From Streptococcus parasanguinis (GTDB taxonomy: Bacteria; Bacillota; Bacilli; Lactobacillales; Streptococcaceae), in the NCBI RefSeq assembly GCF_031582885.1, contig NZ_CP133988.1:124001-188000 (forward strand): a stretch of DNA of 64,000 nucleotides, in the 5' to 3' direction. Below the pieces are notes generated by a model. The model was given only the letters and a program-made list of their open reading frames with translations. It searched no databases and was not told where the DNA came from. The position numbers and the translations under genes are program-made. Of the stretch, positions 27,484 to 37,439 are shown piece by piece. Each line of letters begins with the position of its first letter. Position 1 is the first letter of the stretch.

Positions 27484-28464
27484 TTAATTTATCCCCATTC
27501 TACCATTATAATATTTCTGTATATCCTCATAGTTTGTGATTTTTGTTGTCTTCCCTTCGATACTCCATTTAGCATCTAAGTATAAACCATCATAAACAGA
27601 TACTCCAGTTTTCAGGAATTCTGTCTCAAGATTGATGAGTTCCCTACCATTTATAATAGTCCCATTCTCCTCATTGATTACTTTATAAGCAAAGCTATTC
27701 TTATTAGAAAAAAGCTTGAATACTGATGGGTCGGAATATTTTAGATTGATGTCTCCGTTATAATCTTGTGATTTCCAAAATCCGTTATCAAAAGGCTCAA
27801 CACCCGATCTGTTTTTTTCATCTGTGAACAACCTGATGTCAATCTGATTTTTCACATTAAGCTCTTGCTCTGTTTTCTCAGCATCTATTTTTAGAGTTCT
27901 AAGATTTAGTAAAAAGTATCGATATTTTTTCTGTTCGGTTATCGAGAGAACAACATAATCATTGTCACCTATTCTTCTAAGAATTGGCAGCGTACCATGT
28001 AACTCTATATGATCATTTTTTAAATAATTTACCATTAATTTCCAAACATCTATTTCTTTTTTAGGGGCTTTTTTATTGGTTAAATCAAAGATGTCCAGAT
28101 ATGCATATTCATCTGATTTCATTTCTTTACTAGCAGTCACTCGTCTTAATTTTTCGCGCTCTCTAACAAGAAAATTTGGATTTACTCTAATCCAATCAGA
28201 GGAATTAATAGCTTTCGCCACCTTGTTATTTTCAAAATCCCACTCAACAATAATACCGTTTTTATCATGAATAAATTCAAATTTGTGAATGTCTGCATTG
28301 AGGTTATAAACACTGAAATCTTCATTTCTATCTGAACTACTAGATTTTTTTTGGTCATCCTCTAAATGGTTTGAACAGCCAAAAAGAAGAAAAATAAAGA
28401 TTATTCCTAATAATAATCGAGAAGAGACAAAGATACTATTATTGCTTTTGCTATTTAGCACCAT
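27484..28464 (-). CDS. Lipoprotein, candidate immunity protein
   Basis: 326 aa with a lipoprotein signal: hydrophobic SRLLLGIIFIFLLFG then Cys at the lipobox (LLFGC, about residue 30), followed by a Ser/Asp-rich linker and a beta-rich extracellular domain. No family recognised. It overlaps the end of the 736-aa putative effector by 14 bases, the usual tight coupling of toxin and immunity genes. T7SS immunity by lipoproteins is known (TilA against TslA in S. aureus). Alternatively it may be an accessory for secretion. Confidence 0.65.
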   Translation of the reverse strand: MVLNSKSNNSIFVSSRLLLGIIFIFLLFGCSNHLEDDQKKSSSSDRNEDFSVYNLNADIHKFEFIHDKNGIIVEWDFENNKVAKAINSSDWIRVNPNFLVREREKLRRVTASKEMKSDEYAYLDIFDLTNKKAPKKEIDVWKLMVNYLKNDHIELHGTLPILRRIGDNDYVVLSITEQKKYRYFLLNLRTLKIDAEKTEQELNVKNQIDIRLFTDEKNRSGVEPFDNGFWKSQDYNGDINLKYSDPSVFKLFSNKNSFAYKVINEENGTIINGRELINLETEFLKTGVSVYDGLYLDAKWSIEGKTTKITNYEDIQKYYNGRMGIN

Positions 28465-30661
28465 ACGGCTTCACCTCTTCTATTTGGTATTCTTTATCAA
28501 AATAGTCTCCCAAGCCTGACATACCATCTCTTCCGAGATTCTTAACGATAGTAGTGAATTTTTCCAATTGTTCTGGAGACATATCTTGTAATTTTAAAGC
28601 TGTTTCTTTACCTCTCGCATAGGCAATGACATCCGAATAGGCTTGTACTTGTTTGTCTTCTTCTGTAAATGTCTTATTGATCGCAGCATCTAAATCATTC
28701 TCAGTAAGGTTTGTCGCATTATTAATGTAACCCTTTAGACCTAACTTATTTAATTCCTTCACTCTCAGGACTGCATTAAAATCATAGTACTGGCCAAATC
28801 TTCCATTTGCTATAGTAGATTTACCATTTTCTGATAGGTCCCATCCTCCATAGTCCAAAATCTTTTCCATAAAATCGTTTCTAGCTTCGAAAGTTTGCTG
28901 ATCAATCTTACTAATAGCAGAATTATAAGTGTTTACAGCTTCTGCTGCATCAGATATTCCGGAGCTCAACTTACTCCAATGATCCCAGAGTTTATCAAAT
29001 TTTGTATCAGGGATATCCTGACCTGTAGTTTTCTTATAGAGACTCTTATAATCATCTCTTGCCGACTTAATAGCATCCGTACCGTTAGACTGAAACTCAT
29101 TACCTTTAAATCCGTCACTTACTGCATCCAAAGTCTTGACGACAGATACAGCAGTCGAGCCAAACGGAATAAAAGATAGTCCTGTTTCAGCTATTGCTTT
29201 AATCATATTTTCACTAAAATCTTTATGTGCTTGCTCTCTTTCTCCCTGAAGTTTTTTTATCCTTTCGCTGTACTCTGAAGCTTCCATTCCAAAATCAGAA
29301 TATTCCGTTGTGACTGTATATTTCTTACTTTCCCATTTATAGAGACTGTCTGGTACTTTATAGTTTCTAGCCTTATCCAAATCTGCCACAGATGTACCAC
29401 GAAAAGTATTTATATATTCTCCTCTGTCAATTTTTATTTCGAACTGACCATTTTTTATTTCAACTTCAGCTAAGGTTTTATAGTAGTTATTTTCCATTCC
29501 CTGAATATCTGGTCTAATTCTACCAGGCTTATATATATCTCCTATTTCGAATATTTGTAAAGAGTACATCAAACCTGTATTAATATTGATTGCATTCAAC
29601 TCTGATTGATAGGAATCATACAGAATTTGATAATTTTTCATCTCTTCTTCATATTCCTCTATTTGTTCAGGAGTTGCATTCTCTGGTAAAGTTGGCTTAC
29701 CCTCATACAGCTGATACATTTGGATCATTAATATTTGTGCAAGAGCATCCTCTGCCTTTAATATACCATTTGTGAAAATGTCATTTCGTTCAACTGAATA
29801 ATCACCTAAAGCATTTACAAAGTGTTGCCACATTTCATTATTCTCAGCTAGCGTCCAGTCATTCTGTTCATTAGCAATAACGGCATACATTTGTTCAGAA
29901 ATTTTATTCGGATCTACCTTCAATACATCACCAGGCTTATCACTAATAATAGCTTTCAGTGCCTGAGCATCTTCCTTAGTTTTTGGAATATTCAAATAAT
30001 ACATTTGCGTTGCTGTGAGATGACCATTTGCAATGGCTTGAAAGATTGCTGAACTAGGAATATCAGAAAAACAGATTGCATTATTTAATATATCCTGGAA
30101 GCTCTTTATTATAGCAGTCTCATCTTCAAGATTTTTTGTAAATTTACTATAGGCTTCTTGTACCGCCTCATCTTTTTCAATTCGTTTAGTAGCCGCATTC
30201 TCTAAATCTGTCGTAGCTTTATTAAGATCTCCCTCTGTATTATATGGAGAATTTCCCATAGCATCCGCTGCCTGTTTAAAAGCTTCATCTAAATCTTTGG
30301 ATAGATTGAAAATATCATTTGTTTGTGCTCCTTTAAGTAGGCTTGATAAATCATTCGCTCCCGTATCGCTACTATAACACTTATCAACAAACTCTGCCGC
30401 TCTAATTTCACTAACATACGTTGTTACAACTTCCCCATATTTTTTAATGGCAGACGGTAATTGAGAAAAGATTTGACTTTGTATTGTATTTAACTTTTTA
30501 AAGTAAGCATTTACGGCAGCCCCTTTACTATCATTACCTGCTTTATCAGTAAAATTGCGATACAGAGCATTGGTTTCTACTTCATACTTATCAGAAAAGT
30601 CTTTTATATTCTTTCCATATGACTCTAATTCTGAGATGCTATTAATTTTAACTTTAGCCAT
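28451..30661 (-). CDS. 736-aa putative T7SS effector, unknown family
   Basis: Starts MAKVKINSISELESYG with an N-terminal helical domain of about 180 residues that behaves like an LXG/WXG-type secretion domain (KINSISELESYGKNIKDF, YFKKLNTIQSQI). A middle all-helical region follows, then near residue 495-525 a hydrophobic, glycine-rich stretch (GLSFIPFGSTAVSVVKTL) that could insert in membranes, and a helical C-terminus ending EVKPYGAK. No signal peptide. No catalytic motif recognised. Lies between a 117-aa helical partner and a lipoprotein in the T7SS operon. Strongly AT-rich compared with esaA-essC, a sign of separate origin. Confidence 0.6.
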   Translation of the reverse strand: MAKVKINSISELESYGKNIKDFSDKYEVETNALYRNFTDKAGNDSKGAAVNAYFKKLNTIQSQIFSQLPSAIKKYGEVVTTYVSEIRAAEFVDKCYSSDTGANDLSSLLKGAQTNDIFNLSKDLDEAFKQAADAMGNSPYNTEGDLNKATTDLENAATKRIEKDEAVQEAYSKFTKNLEDETAIIKSFQDILNNAICFSDIPSSAIFQAIANGHLTATQMYYLNIPKTKEDAQALKAIISDKPGDVLKVDPNKISEQMYAVIANEQNDWTLAENNEMWQHFVNALGDYSVERNDIFTNGILKAEDALAQILMIQMYQLYEGKPTLPENATPEQIEEYEEEMKNYQILYDSYQSELNAININTGLMYSLQIFEIGDIYKPGRIRPDIQGMENNYYKTLAEVEIKNGQFEIKIDRGEYINTFRGTSVADLDKARNYKVPDSLYKWESKKYTVTTEYSDFGMEASEYSERIKKLQGEREQAHKDFSENMIKAIAETGLSFIPFGSTAVSVVKTLDAVSDGFKGNEFQSNGTDAIKSARDDYKSLYKKTTGQDIPDTKFDKLWDHWSKLSSGISDAAEAVNTYNSAISKIDQQTFEARNDFMEKILDYGGWDLSENGKSTIANGRFGQYYDFNAVLRVKELNKLGLKGYINNATNLTENDLDAAINKTFTEEDKQVQAYSDVIAYARGKETALKLQDMSPEQLEKFTTIVKNLGRDGMSGLGDYFDKEYQIEEVKPYGAK

Positions 30662-30671
30662 ATTGTACTCC

Positions 30672-31025
30672 TTAACTGAGTTGTTTTTGCAATGATTCCA
30701 ACAAATAGCTATTACTACTTATAATAGTATTTTCTTGTTTAATAGCTTGCTCTAACTCATTTGATACAGTCTCCCGTACTTTTTTAAAATCTGTATTTGC
30801 CTGAGTAATAACTTGTTTTTCATCAGTAGCCATCACATCATATGGAGCGCCATATAAATCATAGGAATCTTTTATGCTTTCTGCATTTTCGGGAATATAC
30901 TTCAACGCAATCTCTATCGTATCTACTTTGCTCTTAGCGGCTAGTAGTTTTTTTAATTTCTCTCTTGAAGTATTTACAATTGCATGAATTTTGTTAATTT
31001 GTGCTATAAGTTCAGATTTACTCAT
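30672..31025 (-). CDS. 117-aa helical T7SS partner protein
   Basis: All-helical, MSKSELIAQINKIHAIVNTSREKLKKLLAAK, about the size of LXG-associated helper proteins (DUF5082-like). Its ATG overlaps the essC stop (ATGA), and the effector starts ten bases on, so it belongs to the effector module. Probable co-secreted chaperone that pairs with the N-terminal domain of the 736-aa protein. Confidence 0.6.
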   Translation of the reverse strand: MSKSELIAQINKIHAIVNTSREKLKKLLAAKSKVDTIEIALKYIPENAESIKDSYDLYGAPYDVMATDEKQVITQANTDFKKVRETVSNELEQAIKQENTIISSNSYLLESLQKQLS

Positions 31026-34000
31026 ATTGACTCCTTATCTACTAAAACCTTAATTTTATTCAAGGTATTTTGTCTAATATAATAATGCTCTTGATAGTTT
31101 AGTTGCCCTTCTCTAATTGGTTTATTGACTGCTGTAACAATTGTCTGATCTGTATATCGAAGACCTAAAAGAACCTGTGATATTTTCTTCACTTCTTTTG
31201 TTACAGGATCATAACGGCTAGAAATACCTGAATCACTCATAATTACAGAACTGTAACCTACACGATAGCCTTTTTCTAATACACTGATTAATTTTTGCTG
31301 TGTTACTGAATCTAAACCATCTACAAAATGTGCAAAATCAAGGATAATGATTTTCACTACATGATCTGTCAATCGTTTATCTAGTCGCTCAGAAACCTTT
31401 AATGCTAACCCGCCAATCATATCCATTACATCTTCTTTTGAGCTTAATATTTCTATATTCTCTATTTTAGGTAAGAAATTATGTTCAGGTGCAAATACAA
31501 CTAATTTCTCTTGATGTTTTTGACCATACTGGATTAATTGTTTTAGCAGATTTGTCATTTGACTTTCTTTACTTGTTAAATAAAGTAAGTTTGATACATC
31601 AGGATCCCATGTTACCGGTTCAACTGTTTCCAGATCCAGTCCGAGAGGTACTTTACCTCCATCCAGCAAGGCCGCTACATCCTCACGTCCATAGAAGGCT
31701 GCTTCTGTCAACTCATCTGGCACCATTGGGATACCTGCTGGGGTGTGGCCTGTCCACATCTCTTTGAGACTTTGGACTTGGTCGCGGAGGTTGTTAATGA
31801 TTTGGATATCATTGTCCCCTGCAACTGGTAGGGCGAACTGGACGACATCGACTTCGTCACGCTTCATGAGGGCGCGTCCCTTAATGTCTTCCATCGTAGA
31901 CGCCAGTGGGGTTGCTCCCACGATACCGCGGACTTCAGAGATATCATTTTGTGGCAAGGTCAGCTGATGCTTGAAGTTTGAATAGAGCTGAGCCCGCAGG
32001 TTGTTCTGACGGCTAGCTGTGATGATCAAGTGCACACCGATGCTGAGACCTTCACGAGAGATCCGCATGAAGAGCTTGAAGAGGTCTGTCTCATAAGGCT
32101 CGTCCTTCATGGACTCATAGCTATCCATGAGGATGACCATGGTCGGCTCTTGCTTACCGGTTACTTCACGGTAGAGGGCGATGGTGCCGACACCATGCTC
32201 AGAAAGCAGCTTCTTGCGGCGATCCAACTCACGGTTGATGATCCGGATGAATTTCTGGATTTTCTCCGTCTGATCCAGCAAGAGGCTATCGGCCACATGT
32301 GGCAATTGAGTCAAGGGTGCTAGACCATTGGTTCCGAAATCCAGCAGATACATAGTCAGATTTTCTGGGCTCTGCTTGCGAGCCAGATCCATTGCGGCTG
32401 TCTGGAGGAAAGTGGTCTTTCCTGTACCTGGACTTCCGTAAAGAAGGATATTGCCATCTTTTGACAGATCGATGGCGACTGCTTCTTGCTTTTGCGCTTG
32501 CGGGATATCGGCGACCCCGATCAGGACGCTTGGAGCTGTCTGTTTTTGCCAAGCCTCGATTGGTACGACCTTTTCTAACTCATCCAGCGTGATCCGCTCT
32601 TTGAGCGGTGGCAACCATGGTTGGGCCACAGCTGCGATGCCTTCTTGTTGGTGCAAGTGATTGATTTCTTGCACGATGACATCCAGCTCTGTTGGCACTT
32701 CCTTGATTTCTTCTGCCATATCCAGACCAGAGAGGTCTTGGTTGAGGACTTCGTATTGGCCCAGTTCATTGATCAAGTAGATGGTATGGTCTTCGATCCC
32801 TAGCTGGTCCTTCTCAGGCTGGTAGTCTGCTCCTGACCAAGCGGTTTGGAAGAGCTCATAGACTTCGTTATTTCCGACTTGGAGGTAGGCACGACCGGTC
32901 TGGGTGATCTCAGCCGCATCTGCCGTCCGCAGCATCTCCATAGAGTCCCCACGGTCTGCCACCTTGAGGGCTAGCTTGAAGCGGGAGTTGGACCAGATCT
33001 GGTCATCCACGACCCCAGAAGGTTTTTGCGTCGCAAGGATCAAGTGTACCCCAAGGGAACGCCCGACACGCGCGATAGAGACCAGTTCCTTGATGAAGTC
33101 TGGTTGGTTGACCTTGAGTTCGGCAAACTCGTCACTGATCAAGAAGAGGTGAGGAAGCGGTTCGGTCGCTTCACCGAGTTTAAATTTCTTTTGGTATTGG
33201 TTGATATGGTTGACCCCATATTGGCCAAATAGGCGTTCCCGACGATGGATCTCCGCATTAATAGAGGCTAGGGCCCGCATAGACTGGGCACCATCCAAGT
33301 TGGTGATGGTCCCAAGTAAGTGAGGCAGATCCTTGAAGAGGTTGGCCATTCCCCCACCCTTGTAGTCGATGAGGAGAAAAGCCACATCGTGTGGGTGGAA
33401 GTTAACGGCAAGGCTCAGGATATAAGACTGAATGGTCTCAGACTTACCAGAACCGGTTGTCCCCGCGATCAAACCGTGTGGCCCATGAGCTTTTTCATGG
33501 AGATTGAGGTATACCAAATCGTCCTTCCCACGCAGACCAATCGGTACTGCCAAACTTTGGTAAGGAGCATGGCTCGCCCAACGACTCAAGACCTTGAGGT
33601 CATTGAAAGTTTCTGCCTGGTACATTTCAAGGAAGGTCACCGAGTCCGGAATGGAACTCTTGAGCTGTTGGATATGTTTCAGTGGGGCAAGGCCACGCGA
33701 GATGGCTTCCTTGTCATAGCCTTCAGGGAAGTGATCCAATTGGAAGTCAAGCTCTCGAAGAACCCCTTCTTGCAAGAGCAATTGCCCTTGGTTGCGGTCC
33801 TTGATAGAGATAACCGTTTGGATATTTTCAGAAAGAGATGAGAGCACGTCTGCCACATAGATAATGGAGCAGCCTAACTCTGTCGGATCCTCACGGAAGA
33901 ACTCCATGATGACATGGTCCAAAATCAAGGTCTCATCGGTAATGAGGACCACATAGTGCGGGTGGAAGATCTTGATATCATTGGCTTTTTCTTCCTCTTT

Positions 34001-35446
34001 TTGCGCCTTGCGGAGCTTGAGGATTTGGTTGAGACTGTTCAAGACCTGATCGCGTGTCCGCTGATTGTAGACAAAACTACGGACATTCATATCTTGCAGA
34101 GTTGCATGAGGCAACCAGCGCATCCAATCCCAGCTTTCTTTTTCCTCTTCTGGAATGATCGGAATAATGGTCAGATCATGGTAAGAGTGAAAGACAGCCA
34201 ATTGGGCAACGAGGAGTTGCAACTGCTCTAGCACGATAGGACGAGGGCCGACGTACCCGACAGGTCCCCGATTAAGGCTGGCTACAATCGGAAGATTGTC
34301 GATCTTTTGGTGAGCTTGGAAAAGAGCATAGCCTTCTTCTTCCAAGGCATCTTTCTTCCCACTACGCTCTTCCTGACCATATTTGAGCTCATAGCTGGTT
34401 GGAACCTTGCCCAAGCCCAAACGATAGGCCAAAAAGTCAAAATGAAGCGGTGTTTTTTCGTAGATCCGCGAGTCATAGCGTTTGACCATCTTGGTCAAGT
34501 CTTCGATCGCTGGGAAATGGTAAAACATCCCTTCTCGTTGCTTACGAGATAGCTGTTCCAAGTCCTTGGCCTTGTCCTTGAGATAGAGATGGTAGAGCTC
34601 CACGCGCTCTTTCTTGTCTTCTTTGTATTTCTTACGATTCTTGAAGAATCCTTGGACCGAAAAGATCACACTGACTACAGACATGGATACCGTCGCGATG
34701 ATATAGAGCCCCCGCGGTTGGAAAATGGTGATCAAGAGGGTCACCCCAACCATGATGAGGGGTGGCATGATCAACTTCAAGAGTTCATCTGATGGCTTTT
34801 GAGGCTCCGCTCCCGGAGGATTGATCAAGATCTTGTCTTCTGAACTCCGGTAGATGATCCGCGGAGACCGGTGGTACTCTGGATAGTCCTTATAGAAGTC
34901 ATAGCGTGAATGCAAACGCGGCACTAGATAAGGACTTACTTCGACAGTCCCTTCTACCCCAAATTCTTCTGGATAGAGCTTAAAGGTCACATCTCCAATG
35001 GCAAGCTCATCCCCAAAGGCCAGTGGAAAAGTCGCTTCACTGACGAGTTTATGGTTATGGTAGAGTTTTCCAGATAAGAGCTGGCAAGTCCAAGTCTGCT
35101 CTTTTTTCACAAGGAGAAAGCGCACTGGATAATGCAAGCGCACATCCGCACCCTTTTCATCTGCTAGAAGGATTTCTTCCTTGTCTAACAGTTCATAGGT
35201 ATGGACTTCTCCTGTCGCCAAGTAGCAGACCACATCCCCAAGGATCTTGCTATTTTCAAGCACACCCTTGTCTTCACCATACTGGTAGAAGATTTCTCCT
35301 TGACTCCATTGAAAATGAAGGGGATTTTCTTGCGAAGCCAGGGTCAACTGAGCTGTTTCTTGATTAGAGACGGTCGCTGTCTTCCCTTCTTCTAGCGCTA
35401 GCTCATAGCGAAAACCTTTTTTATAGAGTATGATACGTTTTTTCAT
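31022..35446 (-). CDS. essC: T7SS FtsK/SpoIIIE-type motor ATPase EssC
   Basis: 1474 aa. Two N-terminal FHA-like domains (to about 190), two membrane helices (about 225-270), then three ATPase modules: D1 with GTTGSGKS near 661, D2 with GSPGTGKTT near 1005 and a degenerate D3 near 1285 (LTSKESQMTN in place of a Walker A). It is the membrane motor that recognises and moves T7SS substrates. From about position 31600 to the end (last 190 residues) the DNA becomes AT-rich, matching the cargo genes rather than the rest of essC. Confidence 0.95.
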   Translation of the reverse strand: MKKRIILYKKGFRYELALEEGKTATVSNQETAQLTLASQENPLHFQWSQGEIFYQYGEDKGVLENSKILGDVVCYLATGEVHTYELLDKEEILLADEKGADVRLHYPVRFLLVKKEQTWTCQLLSGKLYHNHKLVSEATFPLAFGDELAIGDVTFKLYPEEFGVEGTVEVSPYLVPRLHSRYDFYKDYPEYHRSPRIIYRSSEDKILINPPGAEPQKPSDELLKLIMPPLIMVGVTLLITIFQPRGLYIIATVSMSVVSVIFSVQGFFKNRKKYKEDKKERVELYHLYLKDKAKDLEQLSRKQREGMFYHFPAIEDLTKMVKRYDSRIYEKTPLHFDFLAYRLGLGKVPTSYELKYGQEERSGKKDALEEEGYALFQAHQKIDNLPIVASLNRGPVGYVGPRPIVLEQLQLLVAQLAVFHSYHDLTIIPIIPEEEKESWDWMRWLPHATLQDMNVRSFVYNQRTRDQVLNSLNQILKLRKAQKEEEKANDIKIFHPHYVVLITDETLILDHVIMEFFREDPTELGCSIIYVADVLSSLSENIQTVISIKDRNQGQLLLQEGVLRELDFQLDHFPEGYDKEAISRGLAPLKHIQQLKSSIPDSVTFLEMYQAETFNDLKVLSRWASHAPYQSLAVPIGLRGKDDLVYLNLHEKAHGPHGLIAGTTGSGKSETIQSYILSLAVNFHPHDVAFLLIDYKGGGMANLFKDLPHLLGTITNLDGAQSMRALASINAEIHRRERLFGQYGVNHINQYQKKFKLGEATEPLPHLFLISDEFAELKVNQPDFIKELVSIARVGRSLGVHLILATQKPSGVVDDQIWSNSRFKLALKVADRGDSMEMLRTADAAEITQTGRAYLQVGNNEVYELFQTAWSGADYQPEKDQLGIEDHTIYLINELGQYEVLNQDLSGLDMAEEIKEVPTELDVIVQEINHLHQQEGIAAVAQPWLPPLKERITLDELEKVVPIEAWQKQTAPSVLIGVADIPQAQKQEAVAIDLSKDGNILLYGSPGTGKTTFLQTAAMDLARKQSPENLTMYLLDFGTNGLAPLTQLPHVADSLLLDQTEKIQKFIRIINRELDRRKKLLSEHGVGTIALYREVTGKQEPTMVILMDSYESMKDEPYETDLFKLFMRISREGLSIGVHLIITASRQNNLRAQLYSNFKHQLTLPQNDISEVRGIVGATPLASTMEDIKGRALMKRDEVDVVQFALPVAGDNDIQIINNLRDQVQSLKEMWTGHTPAGIPMVPDELTEAAFYGREDVAALLDGGKVPLGLDLETVEPVTWDPDVSNLLYLTSKESQMTNLLKQLIQYGQKHQEKLVVFAPEHNFLPKIENIEILSSKEDVMDMIGGLALKVSERLDKRLTDHVVKIIILDFAHFVDGLDSVTQQKLISVLEKGYRVGYSSVIMSDSGISSRYDPVTKEVKKISQVLLGLRYTDQTIVTAVNKPIREGQLNYQEHYYIRQNTLNKIKVLVDKESI

Positions 35447-35449
35447 AGA

Positions 35450-36739
35450 CTACTCCTTGTGGTCGCTAGACTCGGTTGAGCTTGCAGTTGTAGAAGACGA
35501 ACTTTCTGTTGAGGAGCCTTCTGTAGATGAAGCTGTTGTTGAGCCGCTAGTGGAAGATTTGGTTTCATCTGTCTCTGCTTCCAAGAGTTTAGAGCGGGCA
35601 TCCCAGTATTTCTTGTATTCGCCTTCTAACTCAGAGAGTTTCTTCTCGCGCTGCTCACCAGAGAGTTTTTCGCTATCACGTGTCGCCTTGATTTCTTTAC
35701 GAAGGGCATAGATAATCAAGTCTGAATCGTCGATCCGCTTGGCTGTATCCAGCGCTTGAGTAAAGTCATGACGTCCGATATAGATCCAGTAGTGGAGATA
35801 GAGGCTGTCTGACTTGAGCGTAACATTGTTAAGGATGACCTTCTTTTGGTCCTCTGAGAAATTCAAGCCTTGCAAATAAGACGTCGCCAACTCATATTTC
35901 TGTGTCGTTGGAAGACTGCTTGGAGCTACTCCTTCCAACTCATCGATCACACCGGTGTAGTCTACTTTGAGATAGGCTGTATCCGCTTGAAGCAACTTTT
36001 CTTTAAAGGGTGCTTGGAAAAAGACTAAATAGATCAAAGGCAAGAGTAAGAGGGCCACTACAGCTGAAAGCCATACTGTTGCCAACTTAAAGATTCGGTG
36101 TTGACGACTTGAAACCAAGGTCAAGGTCTTTTCTTCCTCTTCCTTGCGTTCTTGGTAGGCTTTCTCTAAGAGAGCTTTCATCTCTTCTAAGCTAGCGGCA
36201 TCACGAATTTCCACCAAGAAATCAGGCAGATCTTCTAATTCAAGGGTGCCTTGATAGAGCTCCATGAAATCCCAGTCCCCAAAAAGAGTGACAGCATAGC
36301 ACTTAGCCTGGCGCAAGAATTCAACCTGATCCCACTTGCGCGGCACCATCATCCCCGGAACCCCACGGTAAGCAATCTTGACTTGCGCGTCCTTGGTCAC
36401 AAACAAATTGATGGGATGCAACATAAAGGTCACTGGAAGCTCCAAGGCCGGCGCCAAATCCAAGACGTTGATAGCTAGACGCAGACGGTCCGATACTGGT
36501 AATTGTTTGATTTCTTCAGCACTCAAGCCTAGAGCATCTGTCTGATAGGTCAGATGAATTTGGTCTTGATCGGCTGTCATGCTCTGCTCTAAAAACAAGG
36601 GATGATGGAGATCCAAAATCCATAAATTGCGTAAATCCTGGCTATCCACTTCTGAACGCTTGAGGTCCAGCCGCCAGCTCGTTTCTTCTTTTTCAAAACG
36701 GAAGACTTGTTCTTCCAGTGTAAATTGTTCTTCTTTCAC
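35450..36739 (-). CDS. essB: T7SS protein EssB
   Basis: About 429 aa from a GTG at 36739 that follows AGGAG inside the end of esaB; a TTG reading to 36754 is less likely. N-terminal pseudokinase-like cytoplasmic domain (to about 220), one membrane helix (about 230-250, LATVWLSAVVALLLLPLIYL), then an extracellular helical domain and a Ser/Thr-rich tail with repeated SSTTAS. Core membrane component of the Firmicutes T7SS. Confidence 0.93.
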   Translation of the reverse strand: MKEEQFTLEEQVFRFEKEETSWRLDLKRSEVDSQDLRNLWILDLHHPLFLEQSMTADQDQIHLTYQTDALGLSAEEIKQLPVSDRLRLAINVLDLAPALELPVTFMLHPINLFVTKDAQVKIAYRGVPGMMVPRKWDQVEFLRQAKCYAVTLFGDWDFMELYQGTLELEDLPDFLVEIRDAASLEEMKALLEKAYQERKEEEEKTLTLVSSRQHRIFKLATVWLSAVVALLLLPLIYLVFFQAPFKEKLLQADTAYLKVDYTGVIDELEGVAPSSLPTTQKYELATSYLQGLNFSEDQKKVILNNVTLKSDSLYLHYWIYIGRHDFTQALDTAKRIDDSDLIIYALRKEIKATRDSEKLSGEQREKKLSELEGEYKKYWDARSKLLEAETDETKSSTSGSTTASSTEGSSTESSSSTTASSTESSDHKE

Positions 36740-36740
36740 C

Positions 36741-36983
36741 TTACCACTCCTCAATCTCGATCAGATCACCACTTGTGATCGGATACTCTTGTACCACCTT
36801 GCCTTCATCCAACAAGATGCCTTTATTTACCACGCGCAACTGATACTTGCTTCTAGGCTCCATGGCAGGCCCAAAGATCTGATCCAATTCCCGAATCAAG
36901 CGTCGCACCTCCATCCGCGTTGGGATACGGAGGTCATGGCTTGCACCATTCATACGGAAGGTGACATTGATATGTTGGTCCAT
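36741..36983 (-). CDS. esaB: T7SS ubiquitin-like protein EsaB/YukD
   Basis: 80 aa with a beta-grasp (ubiquitin-like) pattern, starting MDQHINVTFRMNG and ending GDLIEIEEW. Its ATG directly follows the essA stop (TAAATG) and its end overlaps the essB start region. Cytoplasmic regulator or component of T7SS in Gram-positive bacteria. Confidence 0.92.
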   Translation of the reverse strand: MDQHINVTFRMNGASHDLRIPTRMEVRRLIRELDQIFGPAMEPRSKYQLRVVNKGILLDEGKVVQEYPITSGDLIEIEEW

Positions 36984-37439
36984 TTAGGCCTCTTTTCTAT
37001 AGATTCGATAGGAAATATAGCCAGCAATCCCAAAGAGAAGGGCACTCCAAGCCAACATTTGTAAAGCTGGAATAAAATCCGACAAACTAGCCGAATTGTC
37101 CTCTACATTGGACTCAAATTTAGATAATTTTTGATTTTCAGGCTGGAACAGGTCCGCTTCAGGCCCTGTTTTTTTCTTTCCCTTTATAGCAGAAAACAAC
37201 TGGCCGTCTGAATCGGTCAATTGTTTCTCTTGCTTGCGTTTTTCATCTGCTAATTTTTTCTGATCCTTCTCATTGAAAAGAGACTCAGTCGCATCCAATT
37301 GGCCCCCAAGTGTCTTTTCCTGCTCTGTCTCCAGACGTGAGTTGTTGACCTGCAGACGATTATCAATAAAATCATCTGCAGAAACAGCAACTACTGGAAT
37401 GAGACTAAAGACAAAGAGAAGATACATCATTTTTTTCAT
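36984..37439 (-). CDS. essA: T7SS protein EssA
   Basis: 151 aa: signal-like N-terminal helix (MKKMMYLLFVFSLIPVVAVSA), charged Lys/Glu/Asp region, one C-terminal membrane helix (about 125-145) and a short basic tail. Overlaps the esaA stop by four bases (ATGA), so coupled translation. Core membrane protein of the staphylococcal-type T7SS, low conservation between species. Confidence 0.87.
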   Translation of the reverse strand: MKKMMYLLFVFSLIPVVAVSADDFIDNRLQVNNSRLETEQEKTLGGQLDATESLFNEKDQKKLADEKRKQEKQLTDSDGQLFSAIKGKKKTGPEADLFQPENQKLSKFESNVEDNSASLSDFIPALQMLAWSALLFGIAGYISYRIYRKEA

